A stretch of 63,250 nucleotides of DNA. Source: Pezizomycotina sp. ARF18 (lineage: Eukaryota; Ascomycota). Position 1 is the first letter of the stretch. Each line of letters starts with the position of its first letter. This document shows, in pieces, positions 49,166-61,832 of the stretch. The stretch is taken from the NCBI GenBank assembly GCA_002224055.1, contig AZLU01000070.1, positions 130,026 through 193,275 on the forward strand. Direction: 5' to 3'. Below the pieces are notes generated by a model. The model did no database searches. It was not told where the DNA came from and saw only the letters and a list, made by a program, of their open reading frames with translations. The position numbers and the translations under genes were made by a program.

Positions 49166-50286
49166 ATGGTGAACAATACCAGCCTCGACAGCCAGGGCCT
49201 GGCTGGCGGTTACGACGACCCGAGCCGCAACTTCTCACTGCGAACACTCCTTGCGGTGCTCATATCTCTCGCATGTTACAATGCGGTCGAGATCGTTATT
49301 GTAGTTCTTAGCATATTCAAGCGCTACAATGGTCTCTACTTTTGGAGTTTGTTGTTATTGCAGGACTTGGTAAGTTCCTTCAAAGCTTAGAAGCCTTATT
49401 TTCTCTACTCGTTCTCAGTAGCTTATATATCTAATATGTAATATTCGTATATCAGGTGTTATCCCGTACTCGATAGGGTTTCTACTCAAGTTCTTTGAGT
49501 TTGGAAGCATATGGTTGTCGCTCGGTATGCTTACCGTGGGCTGGTACTTCATGGTTACCGGCCAGTCTCTTGTTCTCTACTCGAGACTTCACTTGTCTGC
49601 ACAGTCAGAAGGCCCTACGAAATGTGTTCATCATGATTTGCGTGAACGTGGTGATCCTCACATCCCCCCACGTTCTTCACGTTCGGCGCCAACGTCCGCA
49701 GCCACGACAATACTTTTATCGTCGGCTACGGTGTCATGGAGCGGATACAGATGACCGGTTTCTGTATCCAAGAATTCATCATCTCGGGTTTCTACATCTA
49801 CGCCATCATCAAACTTCTCTCGCTATTCCCGACACCAGCAAGCGTAAACTCATGCACCAGCTCTCGTGATTAACATATTCGTGATTGCGATGGACATCGC
49901 TCTCCTCGGCGTGGAGTTTGCGAACCAGTACGCATTTCAAATCACGCTCAAGGGAGTAGTCTACAGTATAAAGCTCAAGTTAGAGCTCGCAGTGCTCAGC
50001 AACCTAGTCGACCTCATCCAGCCGCGGAACATAATCACGACGCGCGAAGACTCCGTCGTGATGCATTACACCAACCCAGAGCGGCGACCGAGCATGCCGT
50101 CGCGATTCATGAGTATGGAGAGAGGCAGCAATAATAGGTCGAGAGGAGAATGATGACCGGGATATCGAAGCGGGTTCGTTGGCCTCCGATATAGCTCTTT
50201 ACGATACACCAAAGCGTTCTCATAGTGCTGGCGAGTCGGCACGTTGTGCAGATAAAGCCATGATTGTGGACGTTGAGGCTGTATAG
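49166..50286 (+). CDS. Multi-pass membrane protein, fungal DUF7703 type
   Basis: ATG at 49166 starts MVNNTSLDSQGLAGGYDDPS. Hydrophobic segments follow: LLAVLISLACYNAVEIVIVV, YNGLYFWSLLLLQDL, an intron (49370-49455), VIPYSIGFLLKFFEFG, SIWLSLGMLTVGWYFMVTGQ, SLVLYSRLHL, ALRNVFIMICVNVVILTSP, IQMTGFCIQEFIISGFYIYA, INIFVIAMDIALLGVEFANQ and YAFQITLKGVVYSIKLKLEL. This gives about seven membrane helices with a YSIKLKLE motif before a cytosolic tail (AVLSNLVDLI, RPSMPSRFMSMERG, stop at 50286). The pattern matches the family of fungal seven-helix proteins named DUF7703, whose role is unknown. At least four frame changes occur, including one base at the splice junction. It stands alone between two deserts and may be a conditionally expressed accessory gene. 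Confidence 0.75.
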
Positions 50287-53200
50287 GATGTTTTTTGTCT
50301 GATATCTTTTTTCTTTTAGTGTCTTATAAGTCTTAATGCAAAATTAAAAACAAAAAAAAAAAATATCGTCGTCCCTGCCGCAGGGACTCATCTTGTTACT
50401 TCACGGGATTCGGTCTACGATCAAAGGGGACATGTTGGATATTACTGTACAACACGGTGCAAAGGTCACCACAGTTTAATTATCTCTTCGTATTTTCTTT
50501 TATCTTTTATTATATTCCTTCAGTTCATACTTGGCTATTATCACGAAGAAATGTTTTATCGGAGTATAAGGGATTTTGGATTTCTAGGTGCTTTTTCTCT
50601 TCGCTGTTTCTCTATTTCCAAACGGACTGTACATGTACTTTTAGTTTTAGCGACGGAAACATTTTGACACACCTGCCAAAATATCTCAATATTTGAGCCT
50701 GTAATGATTAATGAATAACAAACAATACTAATATTATAACAATATACACGAGTTATAAATAAAATCAAAACATACGATCTATACCTGCGACAGTCATTCA
50801 TTCGAGCATCTTTGTTTTTTCAATTATTCGCTCTTTTTGATCGTACAAATTAAGAGATATTTCAAGTTTTCGGTATCTGGCTGTTTGTTACAAAAGAGCG
50901 AACGCAAAATTATCACACTACAGATTCTGAGAATACGCAAGTTACCTTCTCGGTCTAGTTCACATGTCCGCTTCTTCTAGAAATTCTTTCTCTATCCATC
51001 AGCCTGAAAGCCACAGAAGCAGGCACTTATAGTGAACCTGTAAGTCAAGCCCTTTTGTGCTTCAAAGCTTTGCCTGCCAACAACGTGCATACAGCGTACA
51101 TAAAGAGAAGTATCCATTTTATATGAAAACAGTTTTCTAAAAGGAGGGGCGAAAAATAAATCGCTTAAGCCATCCAATGAACTGCGAATATTAATTAGAG
51201 CTAAACCTAACACGTTTGAATGGCGTGAACAACGAGTGGATCCCTAAAGATTGGTGGCTGAAATTCTGTCGTGTTCTGCGGGCAAAAAATGTATGAAAAT
51301 ACTTCTTTTCATATCCGTTAACCGTCTGCTTCTCTCAGCTTCGAAGCCTTAAAAGCCCCTCCCTACAATGTAGGAACCCTACATAAACACTGTACTGGTA
51401 AATATATGTATGTACAGGGCCCCCACGAGGAATCCACGAGGGATCCACTGCACAACTGGTCGCGGGACATTCCGTCAAACTGAATGCACCCGGATGTTTT
51501 TGACATTTTCCTAAAAGACTGGTGACTTTCAATAGAGTTTTTATGGCGTTGAGAACAATCACTGGAAACATATTCGCTGCCTTAAAGTCTAAAAGTATAT
51601 ATCAGTTTAAGGATAGCGCTCCACTGGTTGCAGAATTTATTTGCACTAATATTTGAAATAGACTGAGAGTCACACAAGTGGCTCTACCCTCTATAAGGGC
51701 CGTATTCAGTGGGGAAGCAAGACTACGGGACTATAGATTCAAAATGCGAAAGGAATTTCGCTTCTCGAAACCTTCCGCGCAGTAAACGGAGCTAAGAGAA
51801 AGAAAGTTCGTCGAAGACTTTCGTTCGTGTTATTGTTCTGGCTTGTGACAAGGATGAAATCGGGGACGCTGTATTCATTTGCTCTCGACAACACCTTCGT
51901 ATTGCGTAACTTCTTTTCGTCTCATATTCCCGGATTTCCCCGAGTTAGGGCACAAACCCCGTCCTTGAACGTTGGAATGTTGGTAACGATCACACAAGCC
52001 TTTCTGAACAATTCTCTGCAGCCGTTGGCACCACTCGAACGAGCTGCAACCAAGAGGAGTTCAGTCTTTTATTTATAGAAATATCGTCTTAGCTAAATCG
52101 ATTTGATAAGTTGTAATCACGGGTTTTTAATAGCAGTTTCTAGAGAGCTTAGAGATTTCGACGAGTCCGAGCTCCCCAGATTGCCCCCATCACCCATATT
52201 TTTCAAGCTGGAGAAATGTGGGTCGAAAGGATTACTCGTCAGACTTTTTGAAACGCGGGGTTTAGGGGATCTCATCAAAGCTTGGGATTCAGTACCGCTT
52301 CACGTGAAGTTATTTAGCCGCTGTATAATTGCTCATTGTATAAATATTTTTCATCTGAAAGCCTAGTCTCCTATCTTATCCTCGGTACGATCCGGGTCCG
52401 TTACCAAATATACGTGATAGGATCGTCAAATAAGTACATTGCAAGGATATTCATAATCTCACTTCCAGTTCGGACGGCTCGCTATTCGTTCTTTAAATTC
52501 CGTGAGAATTGCATTGAGAGAATTAGCTTACAATTGCACGACTACTGTCCACGATGATTGAAACATCTGCGTAAGCAATGGTTACACGAATTAAGGCAAC
52601 GCTAGAAGAATTTCGCTAGTTTTGTTTAACTCGTTCATTCTTTAGAAGTATACACTGGCTGCGCTATTATTCTCTTATATATCTTTACTTGCCTTATTAT
52701 CGGCGACACTAGTCGTACACATTGTCCCAGGGCTGGGACTTTGCCCTAAGAAGTGTTAAGGAGTTTGGTAGTTCTATGTGAGAAAACAATACTTACATTA
52801 ATTCTAATAGAGCCTACTTAAGTATACTACTTCATCTTTGATCAGTTTTGGGGAAAGGGCAGTCTGACCCATGATTCCTACGAGAGTTTCATTCATGACC
52901 TGATTTACTTGAAGTCTTTCAAAGACTGTTTATATGTCTTAATATTCCTATTTTTATTGTGCGTATTCCTATACAGGGTAAACGTTCTTAAATTGCTAAA
53001 AGGGATGCCCTGTCATAAATAGAATATCTGACTACGTAAAAATTCAGCGATCAAGTACTGAGGTCACTAACGGTGTATAGGGTATCATATATATGTATAT
53101 GTATTGTTTCTGTTAACACAATACAAATATCGGGTCACCAAACTGCCATAGAGATATTAGGTAACGAGCACTATTCAACCTAAATTGCACTTTGAAGAAT

Positions 53201-53378
53201 GAATTCAAGATAACAAACGTATGATGTTCCATGGCCCCCAATAAAAAAAGGTGGAGTAAGAAATAAAGAGAGAGAAAACGGAATATATCATCGCCTAACT
53301 ACTAGTAAGTAATCGTAATTTCGAAACAGTGTCTATTATCAGCGCGTTATTATGAACAATTTAGATGTCACTTAAAGA
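50287..53378. other. AT-rich gene desert
   Basis: No gene is supported. Short frames at 51827-52078 and 52103-52366 have mixed composition but no motif, splice partner or family resemblance. The right end is the 3' side of the giant minus-strand gene. Confidence 0.5.
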
Positions 53379-56300
53379 TCAGGCAACGACACAACCACCG
53401 CCGGTGATAGTATTCAAGGCATTCTCAGCGGTTCCAGCTACCCAATCACCCGCATCGTTAAGGTGACCTGCAACGTCCCCAGCAGTATTCTCTACCCAAT
53501 GTCCTGCGTCATCCAGGTGTCCTTGATATCACTCGCCTCCGTGGTAACCCAGCGCCGACATCATCAGCCAGTCTGTAGCAAGAGACGAGATTGTGTTACG
53601 ATAAAATTGATGTCCTTACTGAGCTCGGCTGCGGCGAGGCCCAAGCCAGCCTCGAGCGCGTGCTCGGCGGAGAAACCCGCAGACATCAAGGCACCTACCA
53701 CCTCCGTGCCCGTAGTCTCGAAGGTATTCGAAAGCGCCTCACCGATGTCGTTGACTTCGTGTCCGAAATCCTTGAGACCAGTGGCTATTTCGTCCATACC
53801 TAGGTTTAGGTCATCGGCAAGGCGGAGCAAATATCTTCCAGGGTCTAAGTTTATTGGTCAGTTACAAAAAAGCAAAAGCAATTTCCTGTGAGAGGTGGAT
53901 TGGAAATGACCCACGTGTCCTATATCAGTCAGGAAGGATATGGTCTCCTCGACTCCAACGTTCCATTTATCTTTCAGCCAGTTCGCGCTTCCTTCGCTTC
54001 CTAGAATATGTCGTCCGGTTAACATTTCCGAAATTGTAGCATCAAACATCGGGGCTGCAGTAGTGTCGAACTTACCTCTACCCTTTGTCCACGATCTCTT
54101 TCACCGGGCCCAGAACTTGATTTTCAATCCACTCAAGGACTTTATGTTCTATCCAATCCTCAATTTTTCCCAGGTATCTCTTCAATCTTCCCAACCGTAA
54201 TGTCTAATTTAATCTTCCGTCGATACTCAAACCCACTACGTCTACCTTGACGTGTACCCAAAAGTCCAATCCGTCCTGTATCCATTCCGCCGCGGCGTAC
54301 GTGACTGTAATACTGATTTTATCATCGAGGTCTATCACTTTACCGCTATAGCTCCGATGTCGTGACCAAATACGCTGACCGAAGGTATATCGAGACCGAA
54401 TGAGTATTCATACTCTACAGTCGCGTTAGCCTTCTCTCCATTAACGTTGGCGGTGATCTCCTTCTTGACGTAAAAATCGGCTACGTCGGGTATGTCGAGC
54501 TTTCCTTGCTCGGTGGCAACGAATATAAGGCCGTCGGTATTGACGATAGCATATACGTCTAGCTCGATGTTTAGGAAGACGAGTGTGCCGACAAGGCAAA
54601 GAGCACGTTTTGGAGATTCGGGTCGTCTGCGCTGGTAACACCAACCAAGCCGGAGGCGCGGAACCTTTCCCAAGGCTGCAATGTCCTTCCACGAGGTATT
54701 GAGGAACATATACGGGCCGATGTTAGAGTTATGGTAGGCGCTGGAGGTTCGTTAGCAATGGTCACTCGGGATGTCTAACTAGTGTAGACTTAAATTTCCT
54801 TTCAAAAACAACTTACTTGAGCTTAATGAGGTTAAGGATATTAACTTTATCCAGTTTAGCAGCTGCTTGGATGCCAGTGGCTTTATCGGCTAGGACTTTA
54901 GCTTTTCCTTCGATGCCAAAAATATAAACATCTGCGTCGATCTCGATATGGCCGATTCCAGGTTCGAGATCGACTTTCAGCTGTTTGAAGCCAATTTTTG
55001 AAGATATCGTCATCGAATGGCGAAGGTACTTTTCCATTGGTGAAAGCTTTAATGACGTTTGGAAGAGTGACTACAGAGTTTTTAAAGAAAGTTAGTCACA
55101 TGTGCATTCTTGTCAAGCTACATAGGATAAAACATACGATTCTCGATATCCATTTTGTAATAATTACTGGACGGGTTTCGTCTCGTCCATACGGAAATCA
55201 AATCTATTGGATTCATGTAATGTCAGCAACTAACTTCATACCGAAAAGAAATTTGAGCCACTTACGAGGCGGTCATGGGTCCGCTCCAGGCTCAATCAAC
55301 TCCACACCTCCTTGAGCCGCAGAAGCTGCGGCGTCTCCGTTTCTGCCTGCCAGACAAGGGAAAACGCCGTCTTAAACAATTTCAGGCCCGGACAATGGAA
55401 GGGGTTCATAATCTCCCCGATTTCAAAGGATGCTCCAATTCCACCATCTGAGGCTAAGAGGATAGTGAAGCTGAAGACAATATCGTTCGCGGCAAGCAGT
55501 GCGTGGATAGCTCCGGCGGCGCCAAGGCCAAAGTATCCCGGCACGCCACCAGTGCCGCTCTTGACCTCGAAGTAGAAGCTCGTGATCGCGAGGATATTGT
55601 TTCCTTTAAAATCGTGAATCTCCAGCCCCACTCCGCCGACTTTGGCGGAGGGATAGATATCTTGAGGTCTCCAGGGAGAATCGCAAAGTCGATCTTTGTA
55701 AATAACCACTTTCCCGATGAACTTCATAAATTCGCCCCCTTGCTCAAAGTAAATGGACCCGCTAAGCATTATCTGCGTTCCGTCGCTAGACGGCATGACG
55801 ACCGATGATGAGGACATCACGAGACGGAAGAGGCGACGCCGCCTTTCACAAGACCAAATCTACCGTTTCTATGACTATATCCGACAATCCGGGAATAGTG
55901 AAACCTAGGAAGTCTGCCGAGAACGGCTTGCAAGGACTGGCTAGGGCCAGAGACACTTCCAGCCCCAAGATGCACCAGTCTTTTGAGCTGTTATGCGGAT
56001 GTTGGATACATCCAGACCAAAGAGACGAATGCTACCATCGTTGGAGAAAGCGTAGTATTCGATCGGGCTTTTTGCGTATGAAAAGTAGAACGAGCTCGTT
56101 TGATGGCGAACAAGGAATTGATCTCATCTTGGACTGAGCTTGGAATAGTGCCGAGTCCGATATCGCCGAGGCAGTCCATTACAATGGCAAGGAGATCTAT
56201 CTGCTTCGTAGATCTCAAGGCGAATGTGTAGCCTCGTTAGCAGAATCATGCGTGAATACGGCGTCCACAACCATGGATCTGCTGTCAGCTTCGCATCAAA

Positions 56301-59300
56301 TTCTACCGTAGTTGTTGGTGTTCTGGCAGGAGAAGTTCCAACAGGAAGACCAAAGTCGCGCGCAAAGTGCAACCTTACGTTACTAATACTAACGTTCATT
56401 CCCGAACAAGGCTTCCACCGGACAGAGAAATCGCCGCGCGAGAGCTGACTGTCGCCTCGACCCAGTTCATCTGCCACTTATCAGACTTGACAAACGACAA
56501 GCGGGCTTTCGTCAACGGTAACTTTATCTATGACATCCTTGACATTGTCCGGCACCCTACCGTTGATATTCAACGCGTTCAAAGTCTTGTCTGCGAATAA
56601 GTCAACCAAAGTGCCCAACGGGAACCCAGAATAGTCCTCATGCGCTTTCATGCCCACAGAAAGCACTTGCATGTTTTTGCCAAAGTTAGGTGGCGGACTT
56701 GAGAAATCTGCGTATATGTTCGTTAAACCTGTGCCGATACTGAAAGCGCTGCTACGTATACCTCGTATCCTTCTTGGTAGGATCGGAGCTTCCTGGATAG
56801 TGAATCTTGACATCCATCACGGGGATTTCGAAGCTGATCCCTGGAAGCATGTTCGCAAGGTCTCCAAGGCCCTCAAGGCGCACGACAATGTGAAAATATG
56901 CCACATCCCAGGAGGCCTTGCCACTGTTATCGGTAGTCTTGACGAGTTTGGCTTCCAGCTTTTGGAAATTGTTCCCACTGAGAACAGGCAGCCACTCAGT
57001 AGGGATATTCTTCGTAAGCGAGTTCAGGTCGGTAGCATCAGTCACTTCGTTCAAGATTCCGTCGATGATCCAGCCAATACAAGGTCTCTCGTTCGGGAAT
57101 GATAGCGCGACATCGACGGTGTCCGTGGGTATTTTAGAAAGGTCGTCGTCGTCGAGAATCGCTTGTAATACCTCTGCATCGTGGTCCATGGTGAAGCGAG
57201 CTACTGCATCATAACCACCGATGTTCGCGCTCGCCGTACCGTACACGGTCATATCGGCGTTTCCAGACTCGTCGGGATTGTTGTAGCAGATCTCGAGGCT
57301 AAGGCTCTCCAGTAGGAAAACCGGTGACTTAGCGTTCGGGATGGCAATATCATCAACTTCGGCTGAGACAGTGAGCTGCTGGAGGGATAAGGATGGAGTC
57401 TTCGAGTACACTGTCGAAGGCCAAAGTTTAAGTGAATGTATGGGATGTACAAATGGTCTAAATTGCTGCCAATCATCCCCGACATCGCGCCCGCAGCATT
57501 GAATTGCGAGAGAAAGGAGCCATAACTGAGCTTCTCAAGGACACCGGCAACTGATTGGCCCGGATTTGTGATCACGAAAACATCGAAGGCCGTTGGGCAT
57601 TAGCGCCGAGTGTTACTTCGATGGCTGCGGTGCCGATATCTTCTATTTCGTGACTTAAAGCAAACGAAACCTAGGTATAATAAATAATGGAGTTAACACA
57701 GTGCTTTAAAACCATTGCATTAAGATAATAAAATAATTAGACAACTTACCGAACGATTTGCGCCGGTTATGTTTGCGATAGACACAGAAAGCGAGGGTAA
57801 ATTCTCAGGAGTTTCAGCCCACTTGGAGAGGGACACGGCTTCTATCCAACGCTCCGGCGATAGCTTTCGAGTCTATCGTTCCGTAGAGATCCTCGATGGC
57901 GACAGAACGCATTCTAACGTTATGCTGGCGGAGTATTATGCCAGCATCGCCAAGCTTCAAGCCGTTACGAATGCTGCTGAGGTCGATACCGGGAACCTCC
58001 ACGTGGCTAGCAATGTTGTCTAGGATATCTGCTGCGAGAGCGGCAGTCGGCGCGAATAACTGCGCGAGGTTCATTATATCCAAGTGCCAGTATTATCTGT
58101 TGACTGAAGCTGAATATCATAGGCGGCCGGTTTACCTCGCGGGAGGTACATTGTGCCCTTCGCTGGTAAAGATTGGGTAGAGCCTCCCCGGGTGATCTAT
58201 TTTGAGGGCATGTTAGCGGTTGAATCGAAATAATAGCATTTGTGGAGTTGGACTGCAACTCCAGAAGCAGAAGTTGACAGAATATCTTACAGTCAATTCT
58301 GTATCAAAATGACAAAACGTGATGGCGTTTGAAGGAAGGGCCAGAGCATCTGGATTCTGATCGGCTTCGTGGTATCATGCTTGAAGACAATCTGTCCATG
58401 CTGCCAGATCGAATTGTGGTATGGGAGCGTCCAGGTTCTGAAGTCTTGGTCGGTGATGCCAGTGTTTAGTTCTGCAGGCGGAGGTGCAAGCTCAAAGTAA
58501 AGTGACGAGGCGCTAATTCCTTTTCCAGCCAGGATGTCGGCAGCTGTTGGTACTTTGATTCTAACTCGGAAGTTTTTCACTTGCATTCCTTGCATCGCCG
58601 GGCCATTGAAGAGAACATCCCCTGGATATTTCGCGTTCGTCATGCTTGTGAAGAACTGCGACGGGTCTAGGCTAGTCGATGTTCCGTGAGGGTCAAGCGG
58701 TAAGGCCACCATAAGGTCAGTTGCCGTGTCGGTTCCAAACATGGCACAAAAGAGCATCGATGCGAATACAGTGTCTTCTTCCACTATAGCACCGGAATCG
58801 TCGGTCTTGGTGAACCAGTAATTGAGCTTGGTAATATAAACGGGATCGAACGGCAAGGCCCCACTCGAAGAAGCATTATTCGTGTCGGTCAAGAGGCGTA
58901 TAAAGGTAACGAGGTCCACCCAGGTCTGAGTAACACCATCCTGGGCCACCGAAGAATAAGGCGTGCTCGGTGGTGGCCCGTCCTTGTAGGTGTCTTCGAG
59001 GTCTTTCCGGGTGAGTTCCGTGGTGTCCATCAGGTTGGAAATCATGACATCATGCCAGTTGAAAGTGTTGGGGACGGCGTCGCAAGTCTGGTGACTGTTG
59101 GCGGCGCGGAAAGAGCTGCAAAGGACATCACACTGGGGGCGTCACGCCTGGGGCGGTGCGCCCGGAGCGGCCGCTACGATCATCCGGTCTTCCGACACGA
59201 CAGGCAAGTTCCTGACTACCAGATTATCGGTGACAATTCCTCCTACATCGGCTTTTTTCAGTGCCTCTGGCCTTTTCTTGTTCAATTTCGTGCTCAGATT

Positions 59301-61832
59301 TTCATTGAATTCTAGCTTCCGCTTGCGGTTATCTGGATATTTGCCGACGGTTTTCTTCGGGTCAAGAGCAACCTTCCTGATCTTATTCATAATGGTTTTC
59401 TCCCGTTTAGTCTCGCCCACTTTCATTGGTATAGTTTCCCACGATTTTAAATTGGCCGTCACGAAGTACTCAGCTTTTTATCAGGGAGAGGAGATTGAAA
59501 AGAATTAGTTTTCCAACGTCTCTTTACATTACGACGTCGTAAGGTATATAGCTAGCCAAATCAGACGGGAAGACGGAAGAAAGGGTCAAGTGCTTACTCC
59601 ATTTACTTTCCTCCGATAATTCAAGCCAGTCCGTTTCGTAGATTTTCATTATGTCGGCGTTAGTGGTAGGAACAACAGAGGCGTAATCAGACCTGCAGAG
59701 AACTTCGTACGTCAAGTTCATGAGAAGAAACCAGAGGTTAATAATTATAGCATTTTCGCGTATGTTATCTTCAATTCCAAAGACTTCAGTCGACGAACCC
59801 TTTGTTAAGAGCATAAATCTTCATCTTCGTATTTAGCATTGAGTTAAGCTCGTCCCACCTATATACGAGAGATGTTAGATCTATTTGGCCATGCTATTAC
59901 GAGATTATGGACGGTCGTTCGTGCTTGTATTACAGCGACAAAGAGGTAGTTAAGAATACAAGCATTATATAAGTATATATGAATGACAGCTTACCCTTTG
60001 TAATTTAAACCATTTGTGGTATAAAGGGCCCTCGTTGTCGTATCACCTGCTAAGGCGGCTGCCATTCCCCTCATCGTGTACTTAAGTCGTGACGTTACTT
60101 CCGCGTTAGATATATATATATGTATATATTCTAACCAAGACAAAGCAGAAATTATACAAGTATATTCCTCAAAGATAGAACTTACAACATCCGGATTGAC
60201 ACTCCCCTGGAGGGTATCAGAGGATATGACATATTTGTCGGCTTTGTATTTGGTGAAAAAGGCTTTGCTTATTTCTAACATTTCTTCCGCATTTTTGACA
60301 GCCTTAGGAACTCCTGGGTGGAGCACATTATTGTTGCTGCTGCCGTGATGCATGAGCTTCACGGATAAGTCTAGTTAGTACGACTGTTTGGTTCTGATGG
60401 TAAAAGAGCAAAGAAATTTATGATAGGAAAAAAAGAGGCATGTAATTTCTGTGTAGATTTGTATTCAGGACTGACTTTGATAATGTCGTATGTGACTTCC
60501 TTGACGCCAGTATATGTTTTATCAACAGTATTCCCGGTGCCGTCTCCCGTAAGGAGGATTTGCGTGGTTTACCATCGTAGTCATACGTGAACTCGAACAT
60601 TATACTTGACTTGTTCTTCGCCGAGGCATCGTATCCCGCTTTTGTTTTGCCTCTTCAAGCGATGTTAGCTTATCTTAGCGTTGAGGGTAAACCCCATTGC
60701 AAAGCACTATATAAACCCCGAGTCCTATACTTACTTTTGATCTAGTGCCTCCCACTCCCGAAAATTCACGAACGGATTAACGCCGTCTGTTTTCATGGCC
60801 TCAAGGGTCTGATAATCCCAGAACGCGGTATTAAAATAGTTTTTTTTCAACGTAGGGTCCGTCGATAGACCATCGTCAAGATCCGGGTCCCGGATCTCCT
60901 CATTGGTGGGACCCAGCATCCTGGCGATGTGGGGGAAATCGGTCCTGGGATCTATGACCGCTCCCGGGGATGCGCCAGGGCTGAGGCCCACGCCAGCAAT
61001 GCTTCCTTTTCCCATTCGTCGTTCAAGGCAGGAACAGTACGCCAGAAAAGCGTTTAGCGATACCATTATCCTTGTCCGTGAGGATCTTGTTCATCCACCC
61101 AGGTGAGTCGCCGTCCGACAGGCCACAGTACCTTCTGACATTGAGGCGGTCATTATACCATATGTGCTTGATGGGAAGACGGCCTGAGCGGTTTCATTCT
61201 CCCCGCGTATCTGCTTATAACCTTCCAGCCAGAGAAGATTTCTTTGCGTCTGGAATACCGGTTTAGTAGCGTCTTTCTCAGGGGGTTTTGCCCGTTGCAA
61301 GCATGCCTATAAATTAACGAAAAGAGGTGAGGAAACTTATTAGTCATTATAGTAGAAACGGATTCTGTGCATGAGAGGATATATCAACGCGACTTCAAAA
61401 AACGTCTTAGTTTCCTTACAAGGATGTAGTAAGCGCCAGTCGTATGGTCCGAATCGCCATGCGTGACGATCATGCGTTCAAGTTCCTTAACATTCTTTTC
61501 GTTAAGGGTCTTGAAGAGCAATTGATGGTGGTTCTGAAAGAACCGATGACTCTGAGGTTGCTGGTCCGCCATCTACAAGCCAAAATTTTCTCTGCAGCCG
61601 ATATTCGTCAGTGATAAATATGATTCCATATTGAAATGAAATAGTGATTGAGAATAGCATCAATGCATCTTGATTTTATGAGATTTCTTGTAGCAATAAC
61701 CCTTCCACGGAAAATTTTCTTTGTTGGGGTATTCACTTAGGAAATTAGTCCTCAATTAAGCAGTTTAAGGATAATTACCTCGGTGCCATCTAAGAACTCG
61801 AGAAGAAAGCAATCTCCTTCAGAAGCCTTCAT
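53379..61832 (-). CDS. Giant multidomain protein: metallo-beta-lactamase fold, beta-rich body, CaaX-like end
   Basis: I read one multi-exon gene of about 2,500 codons. Exon 1 (61832-61779) is MKASEGDCFLLEFLDGTE. Exon 2 (61591-61420) gives KFWLVDGGP and MIVTHGDSDHTTGAYYIL, the metal-binding HxDxDH motif. Exon 3 (61306-60735) gives GKGSIAGVGLSPGASPGAVI and FREWEALDQK. Exon 4 (60650-60476) gives ILLTGDG and YDIIK. Exon 5 (60356-60186) gives LMHHGSSNNN, so TGDG and HHGS complete a ComEC-like MBL core. After a Lys-rich linker (59462-59142), the middle 59000-53900 is beta-strand-like with few charges, for example LYFELAPPPAELNTGI, VKIHYPG, GSIYFEQGGEFMKFIGKVVI and FYFEVKSGTGGVPGYFGLGA. The tail has ALSNTFETTGTEVVGALMSA, two 18-residue repeats and GGGCVVA at the stop. 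About ten introns and at least fifteen frame changes occur. Two adjacent genes, split near 59524, remain possible. Function unknown. Confidence 0.62.
53412..53519 (-). repeat. Two 18-residue repeats in the tail of the giant protein
   Basis: The minus strand encodes HLDDAGHWVENTAGDVAG and then HLNDAGDWVAGTAENALN. The shared pattern HLxDAGxWVxxTAxxxxx suggests an amphipathic helical repeat. A short linker (TITGG) separates it from the final GCVVA. Confidence 0.8.

Noticed and set aside
53379-61832. Calling the giant protein a toxin or naming it a DUF6603 protein
   Set aside because: The beta-rich body is suggestive, but I see no diagnostic motif for either. Only the MBL core is recognisable.
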